From assembly GCF_050410775.1 (NCBI RefSeq), contig NZ_CP191229.1: a stretch of 64,000 nucleotides of DNA; one strand, given 5' to 3'. The position numbers were made by a program, and so were the translations under genes. This document shows, one piece after another, positions 62,737 to 64,000 of the stretch. The notes below the pieces were generated by a model that was not told where the DNA came from, searched no databases, and saw nothing but the letters and a program-made list of their open reading frames with translations. Origin of the DNA: Erwinia sp050410775. Its GTDB lineage: Bacteria > Pseudomonadota > Gammaproteobacteria > Enterobacterales > Enterobacteriaceae. Position 1 is the stretch's first letter. Each line of letters begins with the position of its first letter.

Positions 62737-64000
62737 ATGTCACTGCTTTCTACTCTGCCCCTGCGCTTCAGCCGGTTTCCCCGCCTTAAGTTGAAAATCC
62801 CCGGCTGGCTGCAAAGCCTGCGCGGCACTTTTACCCTTTTTTTGCTGGTTTTCTGCCTGCTTCAGTGTGCCAGCGCGATTTTTCTGTCGCGACTGGTGAA
62901 TGACGCCCAACATAACGTCGCCGTTTCCCATCAGTTGGCCGAACGACAGTCGCTGCTGGATAAGGCGCGTATGGAACTCCTGACCGCCAGCGATAATAGT
63001 CAGGGCGCGGGAATTTACCTGATGCAGGATCGGCAAACCGGTTCGGTGGATAGCTGGAAAAGCCTGGCTGAAACTGCTCGTAATTCACTGGATAGCGCTA
63101 AAAAACTCTTCTCACAGTACGCTGTGAAAGAGGACGATCCGCTGAAAGCGAGCTTCGGGATGCTGGCAGGCGGCCTCAGTGAACAGCTTGACGGACTTGA
63201 TTCGCGTGATATCGACGCCTTTTTTATGGTGCCGATGCAGGCTTTTCAGCAGCAGTTCAACGCCGATTACTATCAGGCTATCGCGCAATTCAACAGCGAA
63301 TCGGCCCACGTCAATCAGTCAACGCTGACGGCGCTCACGGGCAGCCGTACCGCCGCGCTGTGGATATCCGCACTTCTGCTGACTCTATTGCTCGCTGGTG
63401 GAATAGTGCTGCTGCGGGGCGTCATCCTGCCGCTTAACCGGGCTTCAGGCCATCTTTCCCGCGTGGCGGTCGGCGATATTTCACAGCAGCTCAAGGCTTC
63501 AGGCTGGCAGACGGTGGAAATGCGTCAGCTGACCGACAGCATCACGGAGATGCAGGAGGGTCTTCAGCATATCGTGTCGGAAATAAACGCTGTCTCGCAG
63601 GCTGTGATGCTCAGCGCCGATCAGATGGCGGTGCAAAGCGAAGAGTTCAGTGCGCAAAACAGCCAGCAGAGCGCCGCCTTCGCTCATATCAGCCAGCGGC
63701 TGAACCGGGTGGCAGAGGAGGTTGAACACAGCGTGGCCTTTACCCACCACGCCACTCAGCAGATCCAGGAAGCAGACAGCCTTTCCCAGCGCTGTGGGAT
63801 GATGGTGACCGATGTGGACAAGCAGATGAGGCAGATTGTCGGCGCCTCAGGTGAGATTGCCGGTATCGTCAGCTTGCTGGAGAGTCTGTCGGTTCAGACA
63901 AAATTGCTGGCGCTCAACGCCGCTATTGAGTCTGCGCACGCCGGCGTCTATGGCCGAAGTTTCGCGGTGGTGGCAAGGGAGATCGGCCTGCTTTCTGAAA
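62737..64000 (+). CDS. methyl-accepting chemotaxis-like receptor, cut by window end
   Basis: An ATG at 62737 (CCGGAGT upstream) opens a frame that is still open at 64000, 421 codons on. It has a membrane helix at about 33-55, a periplasmic helical domain, a second helix near 205-225, HAMP-like RGVILPLNRASGHLSRV, and a signalling domain. The hairpin tip reads VQTKLLALNAAIESAHAG then YGRSFAVVAREIGLL, recognisable but with departures from FQTN.[23 protein letters not shown].EV. The upstream 270 bp have no clear promoter. Confidence 0.88.
   Translation, partial: MSLLSTLPLRFSRFPRLKLKIPGWLQSLRGTFTLFLLVFCLLQCASAIFLSRLVNDAQHNVAVSHQLAERQSLLDKARMELLTASDNSQGAGIYLMQDRQTGSVDSWKSLAETARNSLDSAKKLFSQYAVKEDDPLKASFGMLAGGLSEQLDGLDSRDIDAFFMVPMQAFQQQFNADYYQAIAQFNSESAHVNQSTLTALTGSRTAALWISALLLTLLLAGGIVLLRGVILPLNRASGHLSRVAVGDISQQLKASGWQTVEMRQLTDSITEMQEGLQHIVSEINAVSQAVMLSADQMAVQSEEFSAQNSQQSAAFAHISQRLNRVAEEVEHSVAFTHHATQQIQEADSLSQRCGMMVTDVDKQMRQIVGASGEIAGIVSLLESLSVQTKLLALNAAIESAHAGVYGRSFAVVAREIGLLSE

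Noticed and set aside
1..64000. CRISPR array, insertion sequence or rRNA operon
   Set aside because: No regularly spaced short repeats with unique spacers, no transposase-like ORF and no rRNA sequence were seen; the only tandem array is the 380-bp one.

Overview
This window is a chromosomal segment of a flagellated member of the Enterobacterales. The family Erwiniaceae (a Pantoea/Erwinia-like organism) is my inference from the gene content. Many neighbourhoods follow the Escherichia coli order: ycdY-ycdX-ghrA-tRNA-Ser, phoH-(efe)-putP-putA, tcyN-tcyL-tcyJ-dcyD-fliZ-fliA, and fliR-rcsA-dsrB-yodD-yedP-(dgcQ)-yodC-yedI-yedA-vsr-dcm.

Layout. 1-560: a compact SOS locus. A LexA box precedes a leader and a 33-residue membrane peptide that resembles the TisB toxin. 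A divergent small RNA carries an antisense seed matching that leader, which is the TisB/IstR-1 arrangement. 634-4513: ycdY, ycdX, ghrA and a divergent peptide-transporter-like protein. 4745-6423: two near-identical tRNA-Ser(GGA) genes flank three tandem units of about 380 bp. 6475-14845: phoH, a decayed efeB (efeU and efeO are absent), and divergent putP and putA. 15009-20083: a YcfT-like acyltransferase, then the cystine importer and D-cysteine desulfhydrase. 20175-27825: fliZ, fliA, an HNH-domain protein, fliB, fliC and fliDST, with good sigma-28 promoters.

28000-38260 is an accessory region between fliT and cheV/fliE. It holds yedD, a small conserved-looking gene, a diguanylate cyclase, a frameshifted HigB-type toxin with an intact antitoxin, and a miniature phage-derived module. 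That module has a divergent S24-type repressor lacking the catalytic Lys, a Q-type antiterminator, endolysin, holin, nested spanins and a tailspike-like protein. No capsid, tail-tube, integrase or replication genes are visible.

38293-50695: cheV and fliE on the minus strand, then the full fliFGHIJK and fliLMNOPQR series. Together these encode the MS ring, C ring, export ATPase and export gate. The motility genes work with the flagellin methylase FliB and with two chemoreceptors (52156 and the incomplete one at the right edge). 50696-62463: rcsA with an RcsAB-box-like site in a long leader, a Tar-like receptor, dsrB, a YqaE-like peptide, yodD, a two-gene glucosylglycerate cassette (yedP plus a GpgS-like synthase), a dgcQ remnant, yodC, a 43-residue Cys-pair peptide, yedI, yedA, vsr and dcm. 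Several genes here are too short for standard ORF cut-offs and were read by hand. All homology statements come from recall of family sequences; no database search was run.
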